A stretch of DNA of 50,596 bases, from assembly GCA_937924675.1 (NCBI GenBank), contig CALEVL010000349.1, positions 1-50,596 of the forward strand, written 5' to 3'. This document shows positions 42,195 to 50,596 of this stretch, in pieces. Source of the DNA: an uncultured Ignavibacteria bacterium. GTDB taxonomy: Bacteria > Bacteroidota > Ignavibacteria > Tepidaquicellales > Tepidaquicellaceae. The number at the start of each line of letters is the position of its first letter. Position 1 is the stretch's first letter. The notes below the pieces were generated by a model. The model was not told where the DNA came from. It saw nothing but the letters and a program-made list of their open reading frames with translations, and did no database searches. The translations under genes were made by a program, and so were the position numbers.

Positions 42195-45100
42195 CTTACG
42201 ACTGCAAGTTTCTGCACAATAGATTGAGTCTCGCCTGATCCTTTAATGATGAGTTTGTAAATGTAAGTTCCGTTTGCCACCATGTCACCATCATTATCCC
42301 TTCCATCCCATTCTATACTGTTGTAGCCTATCGCAGCCGAAAACTTAATATCCTTAATTTTCCTGCCTGCAATTGTATAAATTCCCAATGTCATTTCATC
42401 AGGAGTTTCAGCACCGGCGATATTGAACACAAATGCAGTGCGGTCCTTCATTGGATTCGGAAAATTATAAAGCTCCGTTACCGAGAGAATATCGCTCACA
42501 TTAACATCAAGACTTATCGAATCTGCTGCGTTCATTTCATTCATGAAATGTACTGACAATCTGTTTAAACCGTTTGTCAATGTTGGATGAAATTTCATTC
42601 CGTTTGAAAGTTCATTTGATGATTTTGGCAATTGCTTTGGGACAGACTTGCTGTCGCTCAAATTCAATTCGCCGTCATTTGGTGAAACAACCAAGCCATT
42701 GATCCGGAATATCAATTCATTGACACTTGTTTTGGAAAGCAAATTCTGAGTTGGTGCATTGAACTCAATTATTATCTCGGGATTTGATCTTACCATTTCA
42801 CCGCCTGATAATGGCTTGCCGTCACTGTACATCCTTACAAAAGGGGAGTTGCTTATTGCATTTTGTGTAACACTGAATTTGTATGAATTGTTGTAAGTGT
42901 AAAATTCATTTTGCCCACTAAGTGGCACTACTTCAATGATCAAAGGAATCTTGTTGTCTCCCTTTGTCCTGTAATAAGGCATTATGAACTTTGCCGTAAT
43001 ACTTGCTGAACTGTCAACAGGTAGAAATACGTTTGCGGTATCTGAATCAATGAGATTGGAAGTTGACATTGATGTCTTATATGTGTTCACAAGGATTCCG
43101 AACACATCAGAATATCCGGCATTGCTGCAACTAAACTTTGCTTTGAGCTCTTGTCCTGCGCTCAATGCCGTATCACTCAACTCAATGCTTGCGCCATCAA
43201 GAACTATTTCTGCCGGCAAAGTATGTTCAACCTTGAGTGAATTCAAAACTGATGATTCAAATCCGGTGATCGTATCAATGTTTATCTTTGCAATGAGATT
43301 CAGGTAAGGAAATTGTCCGGCACTTATGGAGCTTAAATCTGTAAACTCATTTGTGGTAACATTATTTAACAAAGAAGTCTGCGAGCCGTTTATGTCTACT
43401 CCAAAAACATCGAAGCTGACTGTACTTCCGGGCATAGGATCAATTTGCCAGGAGAAGTTTTGCCAGGCTGAAGACGGTCCCAGTAGATTGTTTACGGTTC
43501 CGGATGTTTTCATGTAGGTAGTTGTTATGCTGCTCTGAGATTCTCTCCATCCTGCTGAGCCGGTGTATTTGAAATATTGTTCCGAAACGCCTGAAGGAGC
43601 AGCTCCGATGTATCCGATGAAACTCCATGTGTCAAAGTAACCGAACTTATACATGCTGTCGATCTTTGTGCTGCCGAAAGATTTGATCTTTTGTTTAACA
43701 GTTGCAGTAAGTGGTTGAACAAGACTGTAATCCACGTAAGAAGCATTCAGTGCCATTAAATAGTAAGTCGAGTCAAATGTGTTTAGAAAGTTGAAAACTG
43801 AATCCATTGAAGACTGGTTGAATAGCTTGAAGTTTTTCAGCTCTATGATCTGTCCGTTTACTCTTCTGACTTTAACCATGTTCAGCCCGGGACTCCTTCC
43901 GCCATCATAATTGATTGCCTTGTCATTCACGCTGAAGTTCGAAATCTCCGCGCCGCTGCTTCCCATCGATCTTACGTAAAGGTTCAGCGGCAATTCGGCA
44001 AGAGCTATACCTGTATCAGAGAGAACAGTTGCAAAGAGATCTTCAATCGGAAATTGAGTCTTGTCAGATTTGCGCAATGCAACATTTACAATGTTGTTAT
44101 CGGTATTGCCGCCGGAAACAGACTTCGAAGAATTTCTGCCGTAGACATTCTCAGGAGAATAACTGAAACTTCTTGCATTTGTCCAGCCGGTGCTGTCTGA
44201 AGTGATAACGGCATTTGTTCTCCAATAATAAACTACGGTTGAATCCAAAATCGGTATCGCCGTCTTGAATTTTGTAACAACCCCCGTAATGTTATCATTC
44301 ATGAAAGTCATCATCAAAGGCGACTGAAAAGTGAGTGAAGTATCAAGTTGCAGGATCACTTTCACACTGCCTTGATCTGTGATAGGATTTAGTCCTGTAA
44401 ATTCAATGCTGTCAGTTCTAACCATCTCAAATTCTACCGGTCTCATCTGCACAAATGAATTGTTCTTCATTGGTATGTCGATATCAAGCGTGTTGTTTGT
44501 CTCGTCTTCGGCAGTCACCCAGTTGTCTTTATCAAGTTCAACGTGGACTGAATAATTCTGAATTGAATCGAGTCTGAATGAAAATCTTACAGAATCAGAA
44601 TACTTGAATGCCCTTAATACAGTATCATAACTTTGAATAGTTGTGTTATTGAGTTTCAGTGAGAATCCGATTTTGCACGAATCAGAATGCAATCCAAAGT
44701 TGAATGGATACGCTGTAAGAGTAACGGATTGGTTTAGCGATGGGAATTCATCTGAAAGTCTGTAACCATTGCCGTTTATATGAAACTCCGGAGTGACAGG
44801 CAAAGCAATTGTTACGGCAGGATCACCCATGAGTCCATAGCAATTAATGGTATGGCGCGCAACAGATCCTACAGAGTCATATGCAATCTTTGATTTTCCG
44901 TACTTAATTATATCACCGGTTCTTCTTAACGTGTCACGTGCAAAAGCTTTATAAAGATAATCCTGAAACAGATTGCCCGAATACACGAAACCCCAGCCGG
45001 TTGATCCAAGAAAACCGATCGCACCTTTGTTGTTCATAGTAACAAACTTCTCTCCGAAAATTCTTGCAGTATTATCTGCTGTCTTTCCTGTATAACAAGT

Positions 45101-47128
45101 CATGCTCCATACAAAAGGAAGCTTACCGCTGTTTGCCAGAGTCGAAGGTTCCTGCATTGCATCTTCCCAATTCTGATAGCCTGCATGCCCCTGAAAGTTG
45201 ACAAGTAAGTCTCCGTTGTTTATATCCCTTCTGACAGAATCTTTATAGTTGTACGTGACAGTTGTTGTGTTGTCAATTCTGAATGCCTTGTGTTCATTTG
45301 CTGAGAGGGGTGGAGGAATAACATAGTTGTTAATGAATGGGGTTATCAGTGACTGGTTGAATTGCTGATCTTCAACGGTGCCTCCGCCCACAACAAAGAG
45401 AACATTCTTCATCCAGCTTTCGGGACTCTTGCTTTCGTACATAATAATATTATCAACCATTGCCTGTGCTTCGGTAGTTGTATATACCGGCATTCTTCCG
45501 ACGGCTACCTGATCAAGATATGCGAACGCTCCAAAATTGTAGTTAGCAAAGTAGCTGTCTGTTGTAGGATATCCGAAGACCGGTACAAGGTTCTTTTCGT
45601 AAATGGTTGAGAGAGAATTTTTCTTTGGGTCAAAAGATCCTCTTCCAAAAAGGCACAAGTACTTGAATCTAGGAGTAGTCCAGTTATTGTAAACATGTTT
45701 CCCGAATTGCCTGACTGCCACAGGACTCTCCATGCCATAATTAAAGATATCATAGATGTCTCCGATCTTTACTTTTGAGACTCTGAAACCGTCATGATTT
45801 GTTCTATAGTCGGCAAGCTGCTGCACCTGCGATTCGAACAACGGATTATAAACGATCAGATAGTCAGTTCCGTTGGATGAGGATACAAGATCAGGGACTT
45901 GTCTTTGAACAATGCGGAATGGTTTCTTAGTTATTGTGCCATTATATACTTCAAGCTTTGCGTTTCCGTTGGCTGTAAACATAAGTGTGTCCGCGGAAGC
46001 AGAATACAAACTTATCCTTTTGCTATTCTTTACGTCATAGATAAACAAAGGAGCTGCAACTGAATAACCTGAAAGAGTGAACTGCTTTGAAGTTGTGTCG
46101 GAACCGGCAAGCGATGCAGAGACCTTTGCTCCTCGAAACCTGAATGTCTGAGGTACTTTGATGTCTATGTAATCTAGATATGTATGCCCGTCGTAACCTG
46201 TAACCTGATAGTAGATGTTGACTTGATTCACTGAGCCGGAGTTCAGAATAGAGCTCGAAAACGTAACAGTAGAATTGAATCTTGTCAGGTCATTCTTTAC
46301 TACGTCTGCAACGACATTTGAGTTTACATAAATGATTATTCTGTGTTCGTTAAAGACGCTGTAAGTAAGGTCTGCAGGATATGCAAAAAAATTCAACGTG
46401 CAATTCTCAGGAGTTACAGGGAGATTTGGAGTAGAGAAAGTATCTGTTAGAAATAATCCGTTATACATCTTAGACCAGTACCATCCCTCGCCCTGAAACA
46501 TTTCATTATTGAAAAACCTGTAATCGGTTGAGCCCATTGATTCACCTTGAGAGTAAACCTTATCCTTTTCAAAATGAAATCTCTCAGAGAAAGTAAGTGA
46601 TGCGTATGGATCTGTTACTGAGTAATCCGATTCCTGATATCTTAAACCATTGCTGCCATCCCATCCAATCCAATACACGTTTGTATCCGAAAAGAGATTG
46701 TAGAATTCATCCTTCTGATAAAAGATCGTGTTGTCAACTGTGTAGTAATTAGTCGGACCACCATAATTTCTTGTGCCGTAAAAATCGAGATAATCTCCTG
46801 CATCAAAGACACCGTTGCTTTCGCCCTGGAAGTAAATTGGTATCTCAGTTCCCTTATTGTAAACTTTTACCGTTCTTGGATCGATGTTAGCTGTATTGAT
46901 CCCGGCATTTGTGAAATCTGTCCTGCTGATCCTGTACATTGCATCATCAATTACAAACAGCTTCAGATATGTCTTGTTTGGTGTGATCCACGAGAAATTT
47001 TGCGAGTAACCCGACTCTGCAATGAATAGCAGAACTGCTATTGCTAAAATCTTAAAATATGAAATTGTCCGGTTGTTGATGTTGCAGTTATTATGATTAG
47101 TCAACATTAGATTTTCAGATTGTTTCAT
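42191..47128 (-). CDS. PorU-like C25-family peptidase (T9SS sortase type)
   Basis: The start at 47128 (MKQSENLMLTNHNN) is chosen because AAGGAGTG lies just upstream and a terminator hairpin sits inside the longer frame that begins at 47257. A transmembrane or signal segment (FKILAIAVLLFIAESGYSQ) follows. The central C25 (gingipain-like) domain begins near DYLIVYNPLFESQVQQLADYR. The catalytic His (about 648, VNFQGHAGYQNWED) and Cys (about 677, SMTCYTG) are both present. Long beta domains follow. The C-terminal FlgD-like end (YNFPNPMKDRTAFVFNIAG...WDGRDNDGDMVANGTYIYKL) is typical of PorU, which cleaves T9SS sorting domains and attaches cargo to the surface. The length, 1645 residues, is large for PorU. 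A secreted C25 protease is the alternative. Confidence 0.75.
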   Translation of the reverse strand: MKQSENLMLTNHNNCNINNRTISYFKILAIAVLLFIAESGYSQNFSWITPNKTYLKLFVIDDAMYRISRTDFTNAGINTANIDPRTVKVYNKGTEIPIYFQGESNGVFDAGDYLDFYGTRNYGGPTNYYTVDNTIFYQKDEFYNLFSDTNVYWIGWDGSNGLRYQESDYSVTDPYASLTFSERFHFEKDKVYSQGESMGSTDYRFFNNEMFQGEGWYWSKMYNGLFLTDTFSTPNLPVTPENCTLNFFAYPADLTYSVFNEHRIIIYVNSNVVADVVKNDLTRFNSTVTFSSSILNSGSVNQVNIYYQVTGYDGHTYLDYIDIKVPQTFRFRGAKVSASLAGSDTTSKQFTLSGYSVAAPLFIYDVKNSKRISLYSASADTLMFTANGNAKLEVYNGTITKKPFRIVQRQVPDLVSSSNGTDYLIVYNPLFESQVQQLADYRTNHDGFRVSKVKIGDIYDIFNYGMESPVAVRQFGKHVYNNWTTPRFKYLCLFGRGSFDPKKNSLSTIYEKNLVPVFGYPTTDSYFANYNFGAFAYLDQVAVGRMPVYTTTEAQAMVDNIIMYESKSPESWMKNVLFVVGGGTVEDQQFNQSLITPFINNYVIPPPLSANEHKAFRIDNTTTVTYNYKDSVRRDINNGDLLVNFQGHAGYQNWEDAMQEPSTLANSGKLPFVWSMTCYTGKTADNTARIFGEKFVTMNNKGAIGFLGSTGWGFVYSGNLFQDYLYKAFARDTLRRTGDIIKYGKSKIAYDSVGSVARHTINCYGLMGDPAVTIALPVTPEFHINGNGYRLSDEFPSLNQSVTLTAYPFNFGLHSDSCKIGFSLKLNNTTIQSYDTVLRAFKYSDSVRFSFRLDSIQNYSVHVELDKDNWVTAEDETNNTLDIDIPMKNNSFVQMRPVEFEMVRTDSIEFTGLNPITDQGSVKVILQLDTSLTFQSPLMMTFMNDNITGVVTKFKTAIPILDSTVVYYWRTNAVITSDSTGWTNARSFSYSPENVYGRNSSKSVSGGNTDNNIVNVALRKSDKTQFPIEDLFATVLSDTGIALAELPLNLYVRSMGSSGAEISNFSVNDKAINYDGGRSPGLNMVKVRRVNGQIIELKNFKLFNQSSMDSVFNFLNTFDSTYYLMALNASYVDYSLVQPLTATVKQKIKSFGSTKIDSMYKFGYFDTWSFIGYIGAAPSGVSEQYFKYTGSAGWRESQSSITTTYMKTSGTVNNLLGPSSAWQNFSWQIDPMPGSTVSFDVFGVDINGSQTSLLNNVTTNEFTDLSSISAGQFPYLNLIAKINIDTITGFESSVLNSLKVEHTLPAEIVLDGASIELSDTALSAGQELKAKFSCSNAGYSDVFGILVNTYKTSMSTSNLIDSDTANVFLPVDSSASITAKFIMPYYRTKGDNKIPLIIEVVPLSGQNEFYTYNNSYKFSVTQNAISNSPFVRMYSDGKPLSGGEMVRSNPEIIIEFNAPTQNLLSKTSVNELIFRINGLVVSPNDGELNLSDSKSVPKQLPKSSNELSNGMKFHPTLTNGLNRLSVHFMNEMNAADSISLDVNVSDILSVTELYNFPNPMKDRTAFVFNIAGAETPDEMTLGIYTIAGRKIKDIKFSAAIGYNSIEWDGRDNDGDMVANGTYIYKLIIKGSGETQSIVQKLAVVR

Positions 47129-47194
47129 TTTACACTCCTTACTGAATAAGCATTGCTTGGGTTTTGCAGGTATTGCATGAAGCTGATATATGAA

Positions 47195-47220
47195 AGACAA
47201 GGGAGCTGTCTCCCTTGTCT
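47195..47220 (-). terminator. Terminator of the 390-residue T9SS cargo gene
   Basis: AGACAAGGGAG (47195-47205) and CTCCCTTGTCT (47210-47220) form a perfect 11-bp stem with a four-base loop. It lies 48 bases after the stop at 47269, between that gene and the C25 peptidase gene on the minus strand. The T-tract is weak, so it may also be a 3'-end processing hairpin. Confidence 0.65.
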
Positions 47221-47268
47221 CCTCTAATTGAACTTTATGAAAGAAATTATGAATCAATTTCCCGTGAG

Positions 47269-48441
47269 TTACTTCATCAGGACCATTTTCTTTGTGGTAA
47301 CAAAGTTACCGGATTCAAGTTTGTAGAAATACATTCCGCTTGAAAGTTCAGAACCGCTGAATGTAACTGTATAGAAACCTGCCGGCTTTGATTCATTAAC
47401 CAGTGTCATGACTTCTTTTCCAGTATTGTCATATATCTTCAATGAAACAGGACCTTCATTTGAAATGCCATAGACAATAGTTGTTGTCGGATTGAAAGGG
47501 TTAGGATAATTCTGAGCGAGACTGAATTTCTCAGGCAAGCCTATAGTCACAACGCCGTTCAGTTCAAAATATTCAAAATTACCATTGTAATCAATTTGTT
47601 TTAATCTGTAGTTATATGCGCCTGAATTCAGATTCCTGTCATTGAATGAATATTTGACGGCATTTGCAGAATTACCGGTACCATTGACAAAGCCAATATT
47701 AATCCAATCTCCGCCGGAATTTCTCTCAACAGCAAATCCGGAATTGTTTGACTCCATAGTCGTTGACCAGAACAACGATACATTGTTGCCTGTAACGTTA
47801 GATGTGAAAGAAGACAATTCCACCGGAAGAGGATTATCCCATTCAATTCTGCAGAGTGCAATGTTTGGGATCGGGCATGCATCATGTCCATAGATTGAGA
47901 TTCTCTGATTAAAACAATTTACCCAGCAATTAATATCAATATAGTGACCCGGTTCATTTAAACAGTAATAAGTTTCCTGATAATCACATGTATCTGCTTG
48001 TTTCGAGATCATGGTAAATCTTATTGCAATGGAATCTGCAGGAGTTCCTATTATATAAGCCGGAGGATAAATGACTTCATAACGGAAATCATGGCATATA
48101 GTTGAATCCCAATTAATGCCAACAGAATCAAAGGTTACGCAATCATCTTCAATTTCTGTCATAGTAGCATAGAATTCCAGTGTCCATGGGTCGCACGGAT
48201 CAACAGGAATAAAAGGGTTTGCTCCACAGAACGTTCTCCTGAATATTGTATCTTGAGAGTATTCGTATATATATCTGCCTTGTTGATTTGGACCTGTTGC
48301 ATCGGGATGGTTTATGACTCGAACGCGCGGAACATCAGGATCGCAATCACATACAAGCTGTGCTGTTGCATTTGCAGGAATAAATGATGCGATCATTAAA
48401 ACTAATGCGAAACTAAAAAACAAGTTTGAAAACGTTTTCAT
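47269..48441 (-). CDS. Cys-rich T9SS cargo protein, paralogue 1
   Basis: A signal peptide (MKTFSNLFFSFALVLMIASFIPANATAQ) precedes a cysteine-rich domain (CDCDPDVPRVR, DPCDPWTLEF, NCWVNCFNQRISIYGHDACPIPNIALCRIEW, about 30-205). A fibronectin-like beta domain follows (LPVELSSFTSNVTGNNVSLFWST...GAYNYRLKQIDYNGNFEY), and then a T9SS sorting domain (NYPNPFNPTTTIVYGIS...KKMVLMK). The gene has a good Shine-Dalgarno (AAGGAG). It is clearly paralogous to the gene at 48963-50159, and the aligned cysteines may form disulfides or bind metal. The function is unknown; surface attachment is expected. Confidence 0.8.
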   Translation of the reverse strand: MKTFSNLFFSFALVLMIASFIPANATAQLVCDCDPDVPRVRVINHPDATGPNQQGRYIYEYSQDTIFRRTFCGANPFIPVDPCDPWTLEFYATMTEIEDDCVTFDSVGINWDSTICHDFRYEVIYPPAYIIGTPADSIAIRFTMISKQADTCDYQETYYCLNEPGHYIDINCWVNCFNQRISIYGHDACPIPNIALCRIEWDNPLPVELSSFTSNVTGNNVSLFWSTTMESNNSGFAVERNSGGDWINIGFVNGTGNSANAVKYSFNDRNLNSGAYNYRLKQIDYNGNFEYFELNGVVTIGLPEKFSLAQNYPNPFNPTTTIVYGISNEGPVSLKIYDNTGKEVMTLVNESKPAGFYTVTFSGSELSSGMYFYKLESGNFVTTKKMVLMK

Positions 48442-48962
48442 CGTTTTTCTCCTTCTTGTTTAAATTGCATCACAAGAAACAATATCAAATAGAATAACTA
48501 TCTGACCGGATTTTCAAAATGAATGATCAGTCTTTTTGAAGTTCATTCCTTGTAATTGAAATAATGGGTTAAGAGTAAATAAAGAACCTATGGCACCAAC
48601 ATTTTTGCGGGGAACCTCCTTCCTTTTGTTGAATAGACTATCTGTTTATAAAAGATGTTGATTCTTTAAAGCTAGTAAAAACACTTCAAATTCTAAAATT
48701 ACATAGGCAATACTTGAGCCAATCAAAATTAAGAAAAAAACTTTGAAATAGCTAATGTTTTTTACTTGAGTCAAAAAATCCCCAAAACCAATGGGGCAAA
48801 TATCTACAAGGCGGGAATATTTTCCTGCTGTAATTTAAAATTCCGGCGTCTGATAACTTGTTCAATTTAAACAAAAACAGAAGAGGAGCAAAGGAATTTC
48901 TTCCCGTGCTCCTTTTCGTATCATCATATCAATGATCAAATCTTAAGATGCGATCGCATAGT
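48442..48962. other. Gap between the two paralogous cargo genes
   Basis: AT-rich sequence without a supported gene. It holds the terminator of the upstream paralogue at 48885-48912 and should contain a promoter for the gene at 48441, perhaps in 48470-48720. No other structure is evident. Confidence 0.5.
48885..48912 (-). terminator. Hairpin after the 398-residue T9SS cargo gene
   Basis: GGAGCA (48885-48890) and TGCTCC (48907-48912) pair, with a 16-base loop. On the minus strand the stem is followed by TCTTCTGTTTTTG, giving a plausible rho-independent terminator 51 bases after the stop codon at 48963. Confidence 0.5.
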
Positions 48963-50159
48963 TTACTTCATTAATATCATTCTCTTTACAGATACAAAAT
49001 TACCGGATTCGAGTTTATAGAAGTAAACACCGCTCGACAATTCCGGAGCGCTGAAAGTTACAGTATAGTAGCCTGCAGTCTTCGGTTCATTGACAAGTGT
49101 TCTTACTTCTCTTCCGAGGTTGTCAAAGATCTTGAGCGTTACGGGTCCGCTTGCAGGAACTCCGTAAACGATCGTTGTTGTCGGATTGAACGGATTCGGA
49201 TAATTTTGGGACAGTGCGAATGTTTCAGGGGTTCCTATTGTAACCATGCCATTCAAATTGAGATATTCATTGTTGCCGTTGAAATCAACCTGTCTTAGTC
49301 TGTAGCCATAAAGTCCGCTGTTGAGATTCCTGTCGGTGTAGGTGTAATCAACCGGCAGTGTTGAATTTCCATTACCGTTGACGAATCCTGCTTCTGTCCA
49401 AATTCCATCTGCATATCTTTCAACTGCAAATCCTGAATTGTTGACTTCCTTTGCTGTTGTCCAGTTCAGAATTGCATTGTTGCCTGATACTGTTGTGGTG
49501 AACGAAGTGAGCTCTACAGGTAATGGTTTGTCCCATTCGATTCTGCAGCATACTATGTTCGGAATCGGACATACATCATGTCCCCAGAAGCACATTCTTT
49601 CAAGCAAACAATCATACCAGCAGGTAGGATAAACAACATTGTGCAAGTTGTTTAAACATTCATATGGTGGAGCAGTTTCACGACAGAGTCTGCCTAAAGC
49701 ATCGGGCTTCGTGCTTTCATGCGGTGTCATCTTAATTTTTACAATTATTGAATCTTCTGAAATCGAGCCCACAGTATATCCAACAGGATATTCGAATTCA
49801 TATTCAACAAGCTGACATGTATCAGTTCCCCAATTCCAAACAATCGAATCCATTACAACGCAATCAATATCCTCTTCCCAAAGTTTAACTCGAAATTCCA
49901 GAACCCATGGATTGCATGGATCAACAGGATCAGTGGGATTGGCACCGCAGTGCAGGTTTCTGAATATTGTGTCATGTGTTGTCTGATAAATGTATCTGCC
50001 TTCCATGCCCGGAGTCGGGCAGCAATACCAGGGTATCGTTCCCATTCTTGGTACATCAGGATCACATTGACAATTCTGCGCATTTACATTCGGAATCAAA
50101 AAGCAGGTCATGGCAATAGCCAAAACCATTCCCAACAATATCTTTGAAAACGTTTTCAT
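48963..50159 (-). CDS. Cys-rich T9SS cargo protein, paralogue 2
   Basis: This 398-residue protein has the same layout as its neighbour: signal peptide (MKTFSKILLGMVLAIAMTCFLIPNVNAQ), Cys-rich domain (CQCDPDVPRMG, WYCCPTPGMEGRYIYQ, CWYDCLLERMCFWGHDVCPIPNIVCCRIEW), fibronectin-like domain (LPVELTSFTTTVSGNNAILNW) and T9SS sorting domain (NYPNPFNPTTTIVYGVP...VKRMILMK). It has extra cysteines (CC pairs) that its paralogue lacks. A Shine-Dalgarno AAAGGAG precedes the ATG. The tandem arrangement suggests local duplication followed by divergence. No enzymatic motif is visible. Confidence 0.8.
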   Translation of the reverse strand: MKTFSKILLGMVLAIAMTCFLIPNVNAQNCQCDPDVPRMGTIPWYCCPTPGMEGRYIYQTTHDTIFRNLHCGANPTDPVDPCNPWVLEFRVKLWEEDIDCVVMDSIVWNWGTDTCQLVEYEFEYPVGYTVGSISEDSIIVKIKMTPHESTKPDALGRLCRETAPPYECLNNLHNVVYPTCWYDCLLERMCFWGHDVCPIPNIVCCRIEWDKPLPVELTSFTTTVSGNNAILNWTTAKEVNNSGFAVERYADGIWTEAGFVNGNGNSTLPVDYTYTDRNLNSGLYGYRLRQVDFNGNNEYLNLNGMVTIGTPETFALSQNYPNPFNPTTTIVYGVPASGPVTLKIFDNLGREVRTLVNEPKTAGYYTVTFSAPELSSGVYFYKLESGNFVSVKRMILMK

Positions 50160-50596
50160 GATTTTACTCCTTTAGTTAAGGTTTGAATCTAATTGAGCAG
50201 ATACAATAAACAACTTCGCCTGTCATTGAGATCAGGCGTTTTCTGCTCTTTAGGGTTTATTTTGCTTTGATTACAATAATGCGGGGTGAAACTTCAGTTG
50301 CATGGCTCCATAATATTGCACCTCCTTTGGAACTGATTTTTGGGGTAAAGATTTCTGAATCTAATTCTGTTGCGTTATTGCTTGTACTACTATATTGCCG
50401 CAAATATCAAGCCCCGAAATTATTACTGCAAATCATCATGAAATTGAAACTTTCAAATTTCACTGTATATTTTTTCCACACTTTGAGAGGGGAAGATATC
50501 CACACTTAAAATGCAATAAGAGTTGCTGTGATATTTTTGAATCATTGCTGTCCAAAACATTTATGTATTTCGAAAATTCATTAGAAAGCAAGCTGG
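50160..50596. other. Right-end gap with a hairpin
   Basis: A hairpin CGCCTG (50217-50222) / CAGGCG (50233-50238) is followed on the plus strand by TTTTCTGCTCTTT, so it may terminate plus-strand transcription or form part of the leader of the minus-strand cargo gene. No convincing gene is seen to the window edge. Confidence 0.45.

Noticed and set aside
47129..47257. Longer N-terminus for the C25 peptidase
   Set aside because: It would include a strong hairpin and leave the AAGGAGTG site before 47128 unused; the signal segment fits the shorter form.
50267..50509. Open frame of 80 codons at the right end
   Set aside because: No recognisable feature and biased low-complexity content; not supported as a gene.

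Overview
The window looks like chromosome of a member of the Ignavibacteria or a close relative in the Bacteroidota/Chlorobi group. Four proteins end in the type IX secretion (T9SS) C-terminal sorting domain with the motif NYPNPFNP and a terminal K-M-x-L-x-K. A PorU-like C25 protease, YCF48-type beta-propellers and frequent starts without a Shine-Dalgarno point the same way. This is inference from protein style; no rRNA gene is present.

Region 1-8.3 kb is accessory DNA. On the minus strand lies a ubiquitin-like conjugation cassette: a small acidic protein, a Ub-like beta-grasp protein, an E2-like protein with an intact HPN...Cys active-site pattern, and an E1/ThiF-like protein cut by the window edge. 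Its promoter/operator (extended -10 plus the palindrome TGGTTATAACCA) recurs 3.2 kb away. Between and beyond lie a secreted 14-repeat beta-propeller with a dockerin-like end, a fused PD-(D/E)XK / DEDD exonuclease (DUF2779) protein and an HTH protein. The region ends at the 3' half of a tRNA-Lys(UUU) gene, a typical island attachment scar.

Region 8.7-15.6 kb (minus strand) holds a translationally coupled trio: a YCF48/BNR propeller, a TolB-like propeller with a CxxCH haem site, and a radical SAM enzyme. Upstream is a Crp/Fnr regulator with four N-terminal cysteines. Palindromes of Crp/Fnr type (GTGA-N6-TCAC) lie before the trio and before the next operon.

Region 16.1-41.0 kb is a single, tightly packed 20-gene plus-strand operon for anaerobic aromatic degradation. 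It encodes hemerythrin; an ATP-dependent class I benzoyl-CoA reductase (bcrC, B, A, D); an acyl-CoA ligase; a second BcrB-like protein; a fusion of ketopantoate-reductase and reductase-activase domains; thiolase; the Had, Oah and Dch enzymes of the benzoyl-CoA pathway; a hydroxyacyl-CoA dehydrogenase/enoyl-CoA hydratase; MocA- and XdhC-like Mo-cofactor maturation proteins; an SDR; 4-hydroxybenzoyl-CoA reductase (fused HcrC-HcrA plus HcrB with its extra 4Fe-4S loop); an isochorismatase-fold hydrolase; a flavoprotein; and an RlmN/Cfr-like radical SAM protein. Together they would convert 4-hydroxybenzoate (or benzoate) through benzoyl-CoA to 3-hydroxypimelyl-CoA, glutaryl-CoA and acetyl-CoA. Ferredoxin and glutaryl-CoA dehydrogenase are not in the window. 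A 12-bp copy of the tRNA-Lys 3' end lies 15 bases after the operon's last stop codon, so the stretch 8.3-41.0 kb may itself be an island.

Region 41-50.6 kb (minus strand) encodes a family 2 glycosyltransferase, a PorU-like C25 peptidase and two paralogous Cys-rich T9SS cargo proteins separated by hairpin terminators.

The best candidates for something undescribed are the ketoreductase-activase fusion with its BcrB paralogue, the ubiquitin-like cassette, and the RlmN-like protein lacking one of its two catalytic cysteines.
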